Assembly: GCF_026626665.1 (NCBI RefSeq)
Contig: NZ_JAPNKE010000002.1
Coordinates: forward strand, 2,729,204-2,793,203
Reading direction: 5' to 3'
Origin: Nannocystis pusilla
GTDB lineage: Bacteria > Myxococcota_A > Polyangia > Nannocystales > Nannocystaceae
DNA: 64,000 bases
In this document: positions 1 to 8,311 of the stretch, in pieces
How positions within the stretch are numbered: position 1 is the stretch's first letter
How the letters are laid out: every line of letters starts with the position of its first letter
The notes under the pieces: generated by a model
What the model was told of the DNA's origin: nothing
The model's input: only the letters and a program-made list of their open reading frames with translations
Database searches by the model: none
Translations under genes and position numbers: made by a program

Positions 1-485
1 CGAGGCCTGGTGGCGCGACACCTGGGCGCTGGCGAGCGCCGACTCGGCGGCGTAGCGCTGCTTGTCGAGCTCCTCGCGCGACAAGAGGCCGCTCAGCTGC
101 TCGAGCCGCTGCAGCTCCTTGGCCGCGTTCTGGGCGCTGAGCTTGTCGCGCGCGGCCTGCAGCTGATAGGCGCGGCCGTCGAGGCGGGCCAGCAGCTGCC
201 CCTCGGCGACGCTGTCGCCCTCCTCGGCCCGCAGGTCGAGCACCACGCCGGGCTGCAGCGCGACGAGGTCGGCGGCTCGCAGGGCCCGCAGGGTGCCGGC
301 GCCGCGGTAGTGACGCTCGATGGTCGCCGGCGACAGCGTGGTGACGGCGACCGCGAGCGCCTCGGCCTCGCCGCCGCGGCGACCCTTGCCGGGGCCGCCC
401 GGACCCCGGGACCGCCGGCTCCGGCCTCGCCGCCGCAGGCGAGCGGTGCCACGGCCAGGAGTGCGATCAGGAGGATGGAGCGCAT
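1..485 (-). CDS. RND/HlyD-type efflux periplasmic adaptor, 5' part, frameshifted
   Basis: Only the N-terminal part is in the window; the gene runs off the left edge. The first 25 codons give a lipoprotein-like signal (MRSILLIALLAVAPLACGG). The body then continues in another frame with sequence typical of the barrel-sandwich/hairpin of membrane-fusion proteins: an IERHYRGAGTLRAL stretch, then LQPGVVLDLRAEEGDSVAEG, followed by a charged alpha-hairpin. Such adaptors link an inner-membrane RND or ABC pump to an outer-membrane channel. The frame change falls at a run of four C (404-407, plus strand). Adding one base there joins the halves as a Gly/Pro-rich linker, so an assembly indel is the simplest reading. 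Pump partners would lie beyond the left edge. Confidence 0.75.
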
Positions 486-727
486 GGCGCTGTCGTCCAG
501 CCATACCACGACCGCAGGCGACGGGGGTCAACCCCGATGTGTCCGTCCTCGCAGCGAACGGTGAAACATCCTGACGGGGAGGCCGGGGCGAACGGCCCTG
601 CCGGTCAGGCGGGTGACGAGCCGGTCACGACCCCGCGACCTCTCTTCGTGAGGGCGCCCGTCACGGATGGGCTCGCCGCCCGCACGACGGCCTCCGGGAG
701 GACCGCAGGCGAGGATCGCAAGCCACG

Positions 728-755
728 ACGGCCGGCCGCGGCCGGCCGTTATTTT
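728..755 (+). terminator. 22-nt perfect palindrome followed by TATTTT
   Basis: Positions 728-749 form a perfect inverted repeat of ACGGCCGGCC around a GC centre, followed by TATTTT. This is the form of a rho-independent terminator on the plus strand, yet no plus-strand gene ends just upstream. It sits in the 300-nt divergent region between the efflux adaptor and the membrane-GcvH gene, so it could instead be an operator. Nothing else was recognised in 486-727. Confidence 0.4.
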
Positions 756-782
756 GCCCTGTACGGCCGCGGTCGCTAGGGT
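753..782 (+). promoter_or_regulatory. Putative promoter, leaderless (-35 TTGCCC, -10 TAGGGT)
   Basis: TTGCCC (753-758) and TAGGGT (777-782) are 18 nt apart. The -10 box ends 6 nt before the GTG at 789, so transcription would start at about the first base of the start codon. No Shine-Dalgarno sequence is possible in that space. Confidence 0.5.
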
Positions 783-788
783 CCACGC

Positions 789-1829
789 GTGCCGCTCGGT
801 CTGCCCCCCGTCGTCGCGCTCCTGGTGGGGCTCGTGCACTGCATCGCCGGTTACAGGTTGTTCCCGCTGGTGCTCGGCATCTACGGCCTGGTGTTCGGCG
901 TCGGCGCCGGGTCCGCGCTGGCCGAGATCTGGTTTCCGGGACAGGTCCTCACGGCCAGCCTGATGCAGGTCGGCGCCGGCCTGCTCGGCCTGGGGGCGGT
1001 GCTGGCGTACTTCCGGATCGGCGTGTTCGTGATCGGCGCGGTCGCGGCGTTGCTGCTGACCTGGGCCGTCGCGCCGGTGGTCGGCGGGGTCTCGTGGCAG
1101 GTCCAGCTGCTGCTCGCGTGCGTGGCCGGCAGCGCCAGCGTGGTGGTGACGCGGGTGGTGCTGATCGTCGCCACCGCGATCACGGGCGCGGCCCTGGTGG
1201 TGCGCAGCGCCGAGGTGATGGCCGAGAGCCCCGTCCGCTGGCTCACCGACCTCACCGCCCTGCCCTGGACCGGCGCCCTGCCCGATGCCATCCCCGAGGT
1301 CGTCGCGTGGGCCGCGCTGGCCCTGCTCGGGATCGCGGTGCAGCTCGCCACGACCGCGCGCCGCTGGACGTCCACCGGGCTCGGCCGGACGTTGCTGGCG
1401 CCACGCTCGCGTGGGATAAACGCGGTCCCGATGCCCCCCATCCACCCCCGTCGCTACGCCCGTAACCACGTCTGGGCCGAACTCGACGGCGACAGCGTGC
1501 TCGTCGGGATCAGCGCTCGCGCGCTCGACCAGCTCGGCGAGATCACCGACTTCGCCCTCCGCGTCCAGCCCGGCGACGAGCTCGCGCCCGGCCAGTGCTT
1601 CGCGGTGCTCGAGAGCGCCAAGGCAGAGATCGAGCTGTTTACGCCGCTGTCCGGCGCGGTGGTCCGCGTCCACGAGGGCCTCGACCTCGCGCCCGCGACG
1701 ATCAGCGACGACTGCTACGGCGAGGGCTGGATGATCGCGGTGCGCCCGCCCGACCTCAGCGAGTTCACCACCCTGCTCGACGCCGAGGCCTACAGCGAGC
1801 TGCTCAAGACGGCGGCGGCCTGCGTGTGA
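789..1829 (+). CDS. DUF4203/TMEM198-like membrane domain fused to GcvH (lipoyl carrier) domain
   Basis: A 346-residue reading frame. Residues 1-205 hold about six hydrophobic helices resembling the DUF4203/TMEM198 fold. Residues 215-346 are a complete glycine cleavage H-protein: the HVWAELDGDSVLVGIS start, the lipoylation motif ESAKA with the acceptor Lys near residue 278, and the conserved YGEGWM segment near the C-terminus. GcvH carries the aminomethyl group between the P, T and L proteins; no gcvT or gcvP lies nearby. The two parts share one frame with no stop between them. An internal ATG at 1431 would give a free 132-aa GcvH, and a TAA lies at 1417 in the neighbouring frame. Two genes joined by a one-base indel is therefore a real alternative to a true fusion. 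Confidence 0.75.
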   Translation: MPLGLPPVVALLVGLVHCIAGYRLFPLVLGIYGLVFGVGAGSALAEIWFPGQVLTASLMQVGAGLLGLGAVLAYFRIGVFVIGAVAALLLTWAVAPVVGGVSWQVQLLLACVAGSASVVVTRVVLIVATAITGAALVVRSAEVMAESPVRWLTDLTALPWTGALPDAIPEVVAWAALALLGIAVQLATTARRWTSTGLGRTLLAPRSRGINAVPMPPIHPRRYARNHVWAELDGDSVLVGISARALDQLGEITDFALRVQPGDELAPGQCFAVLESAKAEIELFTPLSGAVVRVHEGLDLAPATISDDCYGEGWMIAVRPPDLSEFTTLLDAEAYSELLKTAAACV

Positions 1830-1831
1830 AC

Positions 1832-1847
1832 CTGTCCCGCGGGACAG
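1832..1847. repeat. TGTCC-N4-GGACA mini-hairpin, copy at gene end
   Basis: A perfect 16-nt palindrome CTGTCCCGCGGGACAG placed 2 nt after the stop codon of the GcvH-fusion gene. It belongs to the dispersed element described in the findings. A half copy (CTCGGGACAG) follows at 1864-1873. Confidence 0.8.
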
Positions 1848-1895
1848 CTCGGCGACAGCTGCCTCTCGGGACAGATCGGCGTCCACCCTGCCCCG

Positions 1896-3443
1896 TCACC
1901 GGATCAGCTCGTAGGCGCCGCGGCTCGGGGGGTCGTTCCAGCAGCCGTAGTTGCGGTCGGCCGCGACCTCGGGCAGCGGCGTGCCCGAGCCGACCGCCGG
2001 GCTGGCGGGGGTGGGATAGAAGTTGTCGGTGAGGTCGATGAGCAGCGGGTCCTCGCCCGCGATCGCCCCGGTCTCGGGGACCGGCAGGTCGCCCGCCGGG
2101 CTCGACTGATCGGGCGCGTCGGCGGCGTACCAGAGGTTGGTCGTGAAGGTGAACGTCTCGGGCGCAGTGTCGCCGCCGATGTTGACGTACGTCGAGATGT
2201 CGGCGCGGTCGAACACCACCAGGTTGTTGACGAACCGCCCGTTGCTCGCCGGCGCGAACGTGAACTGCTGATCGGTCACCGTCTCTTGCAAGATCCGCAA
2301 GAGCCAGTGCTGCGGGCGGATGATCGTGTTGTGGGCCGCCAGGCAGTCGACGCAGCCGACGAACGCCAGCGGCGTCTCCCCGCCCTGGATCAGGTTGGAG
2401 ACCACCCGGATGTTGCGGGCCTCGGCGTTGTCGCCGTCCTGCGTCAGCGGCGGGCGGAAGAACTCGAAGCCGGTCGAGCCGCCCATGTTCACCGCCCGCT
2501 GGCCGCAGTCGAGCATGGTGTTGCCGCGGATCTCGATGTCCTCGCTGCCGCCCTTGGTCTGCACCGCGTTGCCGCCGTTGTCGGCGAACAGGTTGCCGAG
2601 GACGAGCCCGCGGTGACAGCCGACGTGATCGATGGCGCTGCCGCCGGCGCCGCAGCGCTCGAACTGACTGTCGAGGACCCAGAAGTCGTTGACGCCCGAG
2701 AGCTTGAGGCAGTCCTGGTTGCCGCCCTCGCCGATGTCGTGGATGAAGAGGCGCTCGAACGCGACGAAGCGGGTGGCCTCCGGATCGTCGACCGCGCCGC
2801 CGTCGTCGACGTTGATGCCGTTGGCGGTCGCGTCCATGATCGCGAGGTCGTGGATGACCACGTGCCGGACGCGCGACAGGTGCAGGCCCTCGCCGCCGCC
2901 GGCGATGGTCGGGAACTGGCCGAACTCGCCGCCGATCCAGATCGGCGCGTCGGCGGTGCCCGCGAGGTCGCTGACGAAGATGTCGGGGCCGAAGGTCTCG
3001 CCGAGCAGGCGGATGCCGGTGCCCGGGGTCGCCTTCGCGGCCGCGGCCTCGACGGTCTGGCACGGGCTGTCCTTGGCGCCGCAGTCGGGCCCGTCGGCGC
3101 CGCTCGTCGCCACGTAGATCAGCGTGGTCGGCTCCTTGCCGAAGGCGAAGTGCATCGGGTTGCCGCAGCTCGGGACGCCCGGATCGCCGGTGTCGGGCAC
3201 GTCGGTGGTCGCGGTCGTGCCGGGATCGGTGCTCGTCGCGGTCGCGCTGGTCGAGGTCGCGGTGGTCGTCGGGGCCCCGGTCGGATCGGCCGACGAGGTG
3301 CTCGTCTCGCTCGCGCCGGAGGACGCGGTGGTCGAGGAGGCCTCGCTCGTGCCGGTGTCGGTGGCGAGGGTCTCGCCCTTCTCGCCGCCGCACCCGACGA
3401 GCGCCAGCGCGGTCCACAAGGTCGCGATCTTCGCGGGTCGCAT
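1896..3443 (-). CDS. Secreted lipoprotein with right-handed beta-helix domain
   Basis: A 515-aa protein starting at the ATG of MRPAKIATLWTALALVGCGG, which gives a classical lipobox (ALVGC); longer in-frame starts exist but spoil the signal peptide. After the lipidated Cys comes a linker of about 75 residues of almost only Thr, Ser, Ala and Gly. The remainder resembles parallel beta-helix (pectate-lyase-like/NosD) proteins, with regular rungs such as HVVIHDLAIMDATANGINV and EDIEIRGNTMLDCGQRAVNM. Such domains often bind or cleave polysaccharide, but no catalytic residues could be assigned. Cell-surface location is inferred. The start lies 6 nt after a -10-like TATCGT. Confidence 0.8.
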   Translation of the reverse strand: MRPAKIATLWTALALVGCGGEKGETLATDTGTSEASSTTASSGASETSTSSADPTGAPTTTATSTSATATSTDPGTTATTDVPDTGDPGVPSCGNPMHFAFGKEPTTLIYVATSGADGPDCGAKDSPCQTVEAAAAKATPGTGIRLLGETFGPDIFVSDLAGTADAPIWIGGEFGQFPTIAGGGEGLHLSRVRHVVIHDLAIMDATANGINVDDGGAVDDPEATRFVAFERLFIHDIGEGGNQDCLKLSGVNDFWVLDSQFERCGAGGSAIDHVGCHRGLVLGNLFADNGGNAVQTKGGSEDIEIRGNTMLDCGQRAVNMGGSTGFEFFRPPLTQDGDNAEARNIRVVSNLIQGGETPLAFVGCVDCLAAHNTIIRPQHWLLRILQETVTDQQFTFAPASNGRFVNNLVVFDRADISTYVNIGGDTAPETFTFTTNLWYAADAPDQSSPAGDLPVPETGAIAGEDPLLIDLTDNFYPTPASPAVGSGTPLPEVAADRNYGCWNDPPSRGAYELIR

Positions 3444-3449
3444 GCGGCG

Positions 3450-3455
3450 ACGATA
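3450..3455 (-). promoter_or_regulatory. -10 box TATCGT, 6 nt before start at 3443
   Basis: Reading the minus strand, TATCGT is followed by six bases and then the ATG of the beta-helix lipoprotein, consistent with a leaderless transcript. Confidence 0.5.
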
Positions 3456-3710
3456 GCCGAGCCCGACGTCCGCCGGCGCGCACGGGTTCGCGTCGGCTCG
3501 CGCGCGAGCGCGAGGGCGCCAGACCTCCGCGCGCGGGGGCCAGCGAGACGACATGTCTCTTGCGCCAGGTCATGCTCGCGCGACTCCGCAGCCGCCGATC
3601 TATTCCCCGGATTGTGAGGCCGTCCCCGTCCGGTGTGACGCCGTCCTCCGCGCCCCGCTCCCGAGCCCCAGGCCGGGCGAGCGGCCGTCGCGGCCCGCGG
3701 ATCGCCGTGC

Positions 3711-3716
3711 TAGTGT
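3711..3716 (+). promoter_or_regulatory. -10 box TAGTGT, 7 nt before GTG at 3724
   Basis: GTGCTAGTGT precedes the GTG by seven bases with no ribosome binding site, as expected for leaderless initiation of the DUF2157 gene. Confidence 0.5.
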
Positions 3717-3723
3717 CGCCGGC

Positions 3724-4710
3724 GTGACTGACCCGCTCGCCGGCCCGCCGCTCGCAGTTCGCCTGCACGCGCTCGCAGCGGCCGGCGTGCTCGACCCCGC
3801 GGCCCTCGAGCGCTCGCTCGAGCTGATCGGCCGCAAGCCCACCGCCGACGCGTGGTACGGGTTCGCGCGCTTCCACCTGATCATCCTCGGCACGGTGCTG
3901 GTGGTCGCCGGCGCGATCTTCTTCGTGGCCGCCAACTGGGACGTGTTCACCCCGCAGGCGCGGATCGGCCTGGCCGCCGCGGCGATGGCCGCCGCCACCC
4001 TGGCGGGCGGCTGGATCGGCCTCGACAAGCTCAGCGGGCGGGCCGCGGCGCTGGCCGGCGGGCTGCTGTTCGGGCCGATGCTGGCCCTGGTCGGCCAGGT
4101 CTACCAGACCGGCGCCGACGCGTTCGAGCTGTTCCTCGCCTGGTCGGTGGTGCTGGCCGGCTACGCGCTGGCGACCCGCTTCGCCGGCGCGTGGATCACG
4201 GCGCTGCTGCTGGGGGTGGTGACGAACTACTTGTGGATCGGTCAGGCGCTCGGCAGCCACCCGTTCGAGTCACCGGGTCTTTGGGCCAGCCTCGCCGGCG
4301 CCGCCGCCCTGTCCGCGCTGGCGCTGGACCGCCGGGTGCGCCGGGGCCCGGGGGACGCGATCGGCCTGGTCGCGCTGACCCTCGGCTGGTGCATCGCCTT
4401 CGCCCACGGGGCGGCGGCGATCGTGCTGGAGGGCTGGCCCTTCGGACATGTGGTGGCGCTGCTGCTGGCGCTGGGCCTGCCGCTGGTGATGCTGAGGATC
4501 GGCCGGCAGCAGGGTGACTTCGGCCTCGAGCGCCTGGCGGTGGCGCAGCTGTTCGGCCTGCTCACGGTCGCGGAGGGCAAACTGGTGTTCGACGTGCTCG
4601 ACGCCGAGATCGGCGGGCTCCTCATCATGGGCCTGCTGCTCAGCGCGCAGGGTTACGCCGGCGGCGAGTGGTTCCGGGCCCGCCGGCAGCGCGAGGAGGA
4701 CGCGTCGTGA
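3724..4710 (+). CDS. DUF2157-type polytopic membrane protein
   Basis: A 328-aa protein. A short cytosolic N-terminus with the DUF2157-type segment (LAAAGVLDPAALERSLELIG) is followed by eight or more hydrophobic helices, including the family's AANWDVFTPQARIGLA loop. The function of DUF2157 proteins is unknown. The GTG start was chosen because it follows a -10 box at leaderless distance and begins the conserved region; the longer frame from 3553 is low-complexity. The stop overlaps the next start by four bases (GTGA), so the two genes are translationally coupled. Pairing of DUF2157 with DUF4401/GDYXXLXY is known from other bacteria. Confidence 0.8.
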   Translation: MTDPLAGPPLAVRLHALAAAGVLDPAALERSLELIGRKPTADAWYGFARFHLIILGTVLVVAGAIFFVAANWDVFTPQARIGLAAAAMAAATLAGGWIGLDKLSGRAAALAGGLLFGPMLALVGQVYQTGADAFELFLAWSVVLAGYALATRFAGAWITALLLGVVTNYLWIGQALGSHPFESPGLWASLAGAAALSALALDRRVRRGPGDAIGLVALTLGWCIAFAHGAAAIVLEGWPFGHVVALLLALGLPLVMLRIGRQQGDFGLERLAVAQLFGLLTVAEGKLVFDVLDAEIGGLLIMGLLLSAQGYAGGEWFRARRQREEDAS

Positions 4711-6332
4711 GCACGCGAGCGCTGCTCGAGCAGCTGGCCGACGAGGGCCTGGTCGACCGCGCCGCGCTCGACGCGGCCACCCCGCTGGGGCAGCGGACCC
4801 GCGACGCGCTGGCCGGGCTCACGGGCGAGGGCCTGCGGCTGCAGCAGGCCGGCGCCTCGGTGTCGGTGTGGCTCGGGGCGCTGCTCCTGGCGATCTTCCT
4901 CGTGCAGATGGACATCACGGAGGTCGTGCCGCTCGGCCTCGCGCTCGGCGCGGCCGGCCTCGGCCTGGCGGCCGTGCTCGCGCGCGGCTCGGCCACCTTG
5001 CTCGAGCTGCAGCTGCGCTGGATCGCCACCATCGGCGGCCAGGTGCTGATCCTCGCCAGCCTGGGCGAGGTCATCGGCGACGACGAGAGCCTGTGCGTGG
5101 CGACGCTCCTGCTCCAGGCGCTGACGGTGTGGCTGGTGCGCGACCTCGCCATCGGCGTGGTCTCGGTCCTGGTCGGCGCCGGAGCGCTGCTGGTGCTGGC
5201 GGCCGAGGTGCGCGTCGAGGCGTTCGGACATGGTCTTTTGGCCCTGTTCTTCGGGGCATGTATCTGCGCCCTGTGGGTGCTGCAGGCGCCGCTGACGGCC
5301 CGGCTCGGGCGGCTGTGGCAGCCGCTGGCCTACGCGCTGCCGCTGGCGGTGTGGGCCCCGATCACGATCGGGTCCGGCGGCCGCCACGATGGCGGCGACG
5401 CGGACGCGCTGCCGATGTTCCTCGGGGCGTGGGCGGCCGACGCGATGTTGCTGTCGGCCGGCTGGGCGGCGCTGTCGACCTGGCTGATCGTGCAGGCGGG
5501 GCGCGAGCGGCCGGAGCTGCGCGGCGGGGCCCAGCGAGCCGCTTATGCCGGCATCTGGCTGACGGCCCTGCTCGGCCTCGACACCCCGGGCCTCAGCGCC
5601 GGACTGACGCTGCTGCTGCTCGGGCAGCTGCGCGCCAGCCTGAACCTGCGCCTGCTCGGCCTGACCGCGATCGGCAGCTTCCTGTTCTTCTGGTACTACG
5701 AGCACGGCTCGACGCTGCTGAACAAGTCGATCGTGGCGGTCAGCCACGGCGCGCTGTTCCTGCTGCTGGCGGGGCTGCTACGCCGCACCGCCGACCGCCC
5801 GCGCGAGGGCCGGGCGCGCCCGCTGGCGGCGCGGATCGGCGACCTGCGCTGGCTGTCGCTGGCGCTCGGCCTGGGCCTGGCGATCCCCGGCTACGTCGTG
5901 GTGCAGAAGGAGCAGGTGCTGGCCTCCGGCGAGACGGTGCTGCTGCGGCTCGCGCCGGTCGACCCGCGCTCGCTGATGCAGGGCGACTACATGGAGCTGC
6001 GCTACGCGCTGGTGCGGGAGCTGCACGACGTCGAAAGCATGGCGCCGCGCGGGGTGCTGATCGTCACCCGCGACCTCGACGGCGTGGCCCAGTTCGTCCG
6101 CGTCGACGACGGCCGCCCGCTGGCCCCCGGCGAGCTGCGCCTGCGCTACCACAAGCGCGGCAGCGAGGTGAGCCTCGGCGCCGAGACGTTCCTGTTCCCC
6201 GAAGGCGAGGGCCGCACGCTCGAGGCGGCCCGCTACGGCGAGCTCGCCCTCGCCGAGGCCGGCGACAGCGTGCTCGTCGGCCTGCGCGACGAGGACCGCC
6301 GCCCGCTCGGCACCCGCCTGCACGACCGCTGA
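4707..6332 (+). CDS. DUF4401 membrane protein with C-terminal GDYXXLXY domain
   Basis: A 541-aa protein. About ten transmembrane helices fill residues 45-380, the DUF4401-type part. The extracytoplasmic C-terminal domain carries the signature QGDYMELRYAL of the GDYXXLXY family, about residues 424-434. The GTG start overlaps the stop of the DUF2157 gene, so both proteins are probably made together and may form one membrane complex. In many genomes the two functions sit on separate genes; here DUF4401 and GDYXXLXY are fused. Biochemical role is unknown. Confidence 0.8.
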   Translation: MSTRALLEQLADEGLVDRAALDAATPLGQRTRDALAGLTGEGLRLQQAGASVSVWLGALLLAIFLVQMDITEVVPLGLALGAAGLGLAAVLARGSATLLELQLRWIATIGGQVLILASLGEVIGDDESLCVATLLLQALTVWLVRDLAIGVVSVLVGAGALLVLAAEVRVEAFGHGLLALFFGACICALWVLQAPLTARLGRLWQPLAYALPLAVWAPITIGSGGRHDGGDADALPMFLGAWAADAMLLSAGWAALSTWLIVQAGRERPELRGGAQRAAYAGIWLTALLGLDTPGLSAGLTLLLLGQLRASLNLRLLGLTAIGSFLFFWYYEHGSTLLNKSIVAVSHGALFLLLAGLLRRTADRPREGRARPLAARIGDLRWLSLALGLGLAIPGYVVVQKEQVLASGETVLLRLAPVDPRSLMQGDYMELRYALVRELHDVESMAPRGVLIVTRDLDGVAQFVRVDDGRPLAPGELRLRYHKRGSEVSLGAETFLFPEGEGRTLEAARYGELALAEAGDSVLVGLRDEDRRPLGTRLHDR

Positions 6333-6357
6333 GCGTGTGGGCTGCCCATACGGGACC

Positions 6358-6460
6358 CTGCTCGAAAGGACATGTCTTCATGAGCATGTCTGTTCTGACA
6401 TGAACAAACAGACATGCACCCATCGACATGCCCTGCGAGACATGTCATGCGAGGGTACCC
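6358..6460. repeat. Cluster of GACATG repeat units between converging genes
   Basis: Six or so ACATG-containing units (for example AAGGACATGTCTTC, GAGCATGTCTGTTCTGACATG, CAGACATG, GAGACATGTC) are packed into about 100 nt between two convergent genes. They look like degraded members of the dispersed TGTCC/GGACA family. Convergent position suggests an RNA 3'-end role (inference). Confidence 0.6.
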
Positions 6461-6464
6461 CTGC

Positions 6465-7118
6465 TCACGCCTGCGGGGCGCGGCCCGAGCCGACGCTTGC
6501 GCCGATCAGCCGCGCCGGGTCGATGCCCATGGTCGTGAGCGCGTCGTGCCACATGACCTCGGGCGCGGTGTCGAACAGCCACGGCACCGGGACCCCGGGG
6601 GCGTCACTGGCGGGCTCGCGCAGGGGCACCGCCAGCCAGCTGCCCTGGGCCATCTCCGACTCGAGCTGGCCCGGGCCCCAGCCGGCGTAGCCGAGGAACA
6701 CCAGGTAGTTGCGGCCTGCCCCGCCGAAGCGGTTGTCGCTGACGCGGCGCACGCCCTCGAGCGAGGCGGTGAGGAACGCTCCGGGCGCGACGTCCTCGGC
6801 GAGCGGGTCCCACTGCGACTGATCGTGGAGGAGGAACGCGCGCACCGGCTCGACCGGACCGCCGAGGCGCAACCCCTGATCGGCCGGCCCCTCCCAGCGC
6901 AGGGTCACCGCGTCGGCGAACTCGGCGATCGTCGTCGGCAGCCGGTGGTTGATCACCAGGCCGAACGCGCCCTTGTCCGAGTGGTCGATGATGAGGACCA
7001 CCGAGCGCACGAAGTTGGGATCGACGAGCTGCGGCACCGCGCACAGCAGATGACGCGAGAGGCCGGCCAACCCAGCAGGGGACCGTTCAGCCGGCGGTCG
7101 CACGACATCGATGGGCAC
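6465..7118 (-). CDS. YqgE/AlgH family protein
   Basis: A 217-aa protein matching the DUF179/YqgE-AlgH family along its length: LLCAVPQLVDPNFVRSVVLI near the N-terminus, GAFGLVINHR, LRLGGPVE and the C-terminal FLGYAGWGPGQLESEM segment. The family has a known fold but no agreed function. GTG at 7118 was chosen because the longer frame (from 7175) would run into the tRNA-Leu gene. The usual neighbour ruvX (yqgF) is absent here. Confidence 0.85.
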   Translation of the reverse strand: MPIDVVRPPAERSPAGLAGLSRHLLCAVPQLVDPNFVRSVVLIIDHSDKGAFGLVINHRLPTTIAEFADAVTLRWEGPADQGLRLGGPVEPVRAFLLHDQSQWDPLAEDVAPGAFLTASLEGVRRVSDNRFGGAGRNYLVFLGYAGWGPGQLESEMAQGSWLAVPLREPASDAPGVPVPWLFDTAPEVMWHDALTTMGIDPARLIGASVGSGRAPQA

Positions 7119-7148
7119 GGGATCGTTTTGGCACGAAGCCCGCGAGAG

Positions 7149-7233
7149 TGCCAGAGGTCGGACTCGAACCGACACGAGGGGCTACCTCAACGGATTTTGA
7201 GTCCGCCGCGTCTACCGATTTCGCCACTCTGGC
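7149..7233 (-). tRNA. tRNA-Leu (anticodon CAA)
   Basis: The reverse strand folds into a class II tRNA: 7-bp acceptor GCCAGAG/CTCTGGC, D-loop GGTAGACGC, anticodon stem GCGGA/TCCGT closing loop CTCAAAA (anticodon CAA, reads UUG), a long variable arm, and T-loop GGTTCGAGTCC. The discriminator base is A; CCA is not encoded. Its 3' end is about 30 nt upstream of the yqgE start. Confidence 0.95.
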
Positions 7234-7459
7234 GCGAGGAGCGGCGAAGCGTTTAGCACGGGCGCCGGCCTGCTCGCAAGCCTGAGCGCACCGGGCCCGG
7301 CGACGCGTCACGCTGCGCCGCCGTCGCCCCCGGCCGGCGGCCGCCCAGGCGGGCCCGGGAGCGGTTCACGCAGCCTCGCCGCCAGGACGTGCTCGCCCGC
7401 CCTGCCCGTTCGTGCGGGGCCCTGCGGAATCACCGCGCCGACGCTCGCCTCGCGGCGCC

Positions 7460-8311
7460 TCACGGCATCTCGGGCTCGCCGAGGCGGACCTCGACGTGAC
7501 CCGCTCCGGCGTCGAGCCAGATCTTCACGTGCCCGCCGCCGACCGCGCGGCGGAACGAGCCGCTGGTGATCGTCGACACGGTGCCGGTCTGGACGCGGAT
7601 CTGTTCGCCCTTGAGGTCGAGGTCGAGGTCGGCGTCGGAGCGCAGCCACACGCGCACGTCGCCGCTGGCGCGGACCACCACGTCGTTGCCGCCCGCGCCC
7701 GCCTGCCACACCTCGACGGTGCCGTGGCGGGTGCGGAGGTCCATGTTACCGGCCGACTCGACGCGCACCCGGCCGTCGCCGGTGCGCACCGCGACCCCGC
7801 CGTCCCCGCCGTCGATATCGACGTCGCCGATGTCGACGTCGACGCCGATGTTGCCGACCACGCCGACGACGTCGACGTCGCCGAGCCCCGTCTGCAGCTC
7901 GAGGTCGAGCGTGGGCGGCAGCCGGATCTCCTCGACCTCGAGGTCGACCTGGTCGTCGACCGCCAGCGGCACCACCGCGCCGAGCCGCGCGAACCCGCCG
8001 GTCACGTCGAACACGAGCCGCGGCGTGCGCGCGTTGGCCTTCGCCACCTTCTCGCTGCCGCCGGCGGCCCGCCACTCGCCGCGCAGCTCGAGGCCGGTGG
8101 CCATCGGGTCGCCGACCACCGTCAGCGGCGTGTCCGGCAGGGACACCCGCACCGCCTGCACGTCGGTGAGCGGCCAGGTCGCCTCGACCTCGGCCTCGCT
8201 GCGGTAGCCGAACACGCAGCCGACCAGGCTGGCCGCGAGCGCGGCCGACATGACCGTGCGGACATGTCCTGAAAGCCACTGTCCCGAGAGCCAGGTCCTC
8301 AAGGCCAGCAT
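7460..8311 (-). CDS. Lipoprotein with DUF4097-like beta-strand repeats
   Basis: A 283-aa protein. A signal sequence ends in a lipobox (SLVGC, Cys 32). The C-terminal 150 residues are short beta repeats of alternating D/V/G (GDVDVVGVVGNIGVDVDIGDV) as in DUF4097-type adhesin-like domains. The ATG at 8311 overlaps the upstream stop by one base (TGATG), which suggests coupling. Residues 8-19 are encoded by copies of the dispersed repeat, so M21 at 8251 could be the original start. The function is unknown; envelope location is inferred from the lipobox. Confidence 0.7.
   Translation of the reverse strand: MLALRTWLSGQWLSGHVRTVMSAALAASLVGCVFGYRSEAEVEATWPLTDVQAVRVSLPDTPLTVVGDPMATGLELRGEWRAAGGSEKVAKANARTPRLVFDVTGGFARLGAVVPLAVDDQVDLEVEEIRLPPTLDLELQTGLGDVDVVGVVGNIGVDVDIGDVDIDGGDGGVAVRTGDGRVRVESAGNMDLRTRHGTVEVWQAGAGGNDVVVRASGDVRVWLRSDADLDLDLKGEQIRVQTGTVSTITSGSFRRAVGGGHVKIWLDAGAGHVEVRLGEPEMP

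Noticed and set aside
728..755. A confident terminator for the efflux-adaptor gene
   Set aside because: That gene is on the minus strand and starts, not ends, here; the palindrome was kept only as a low-confidence site.
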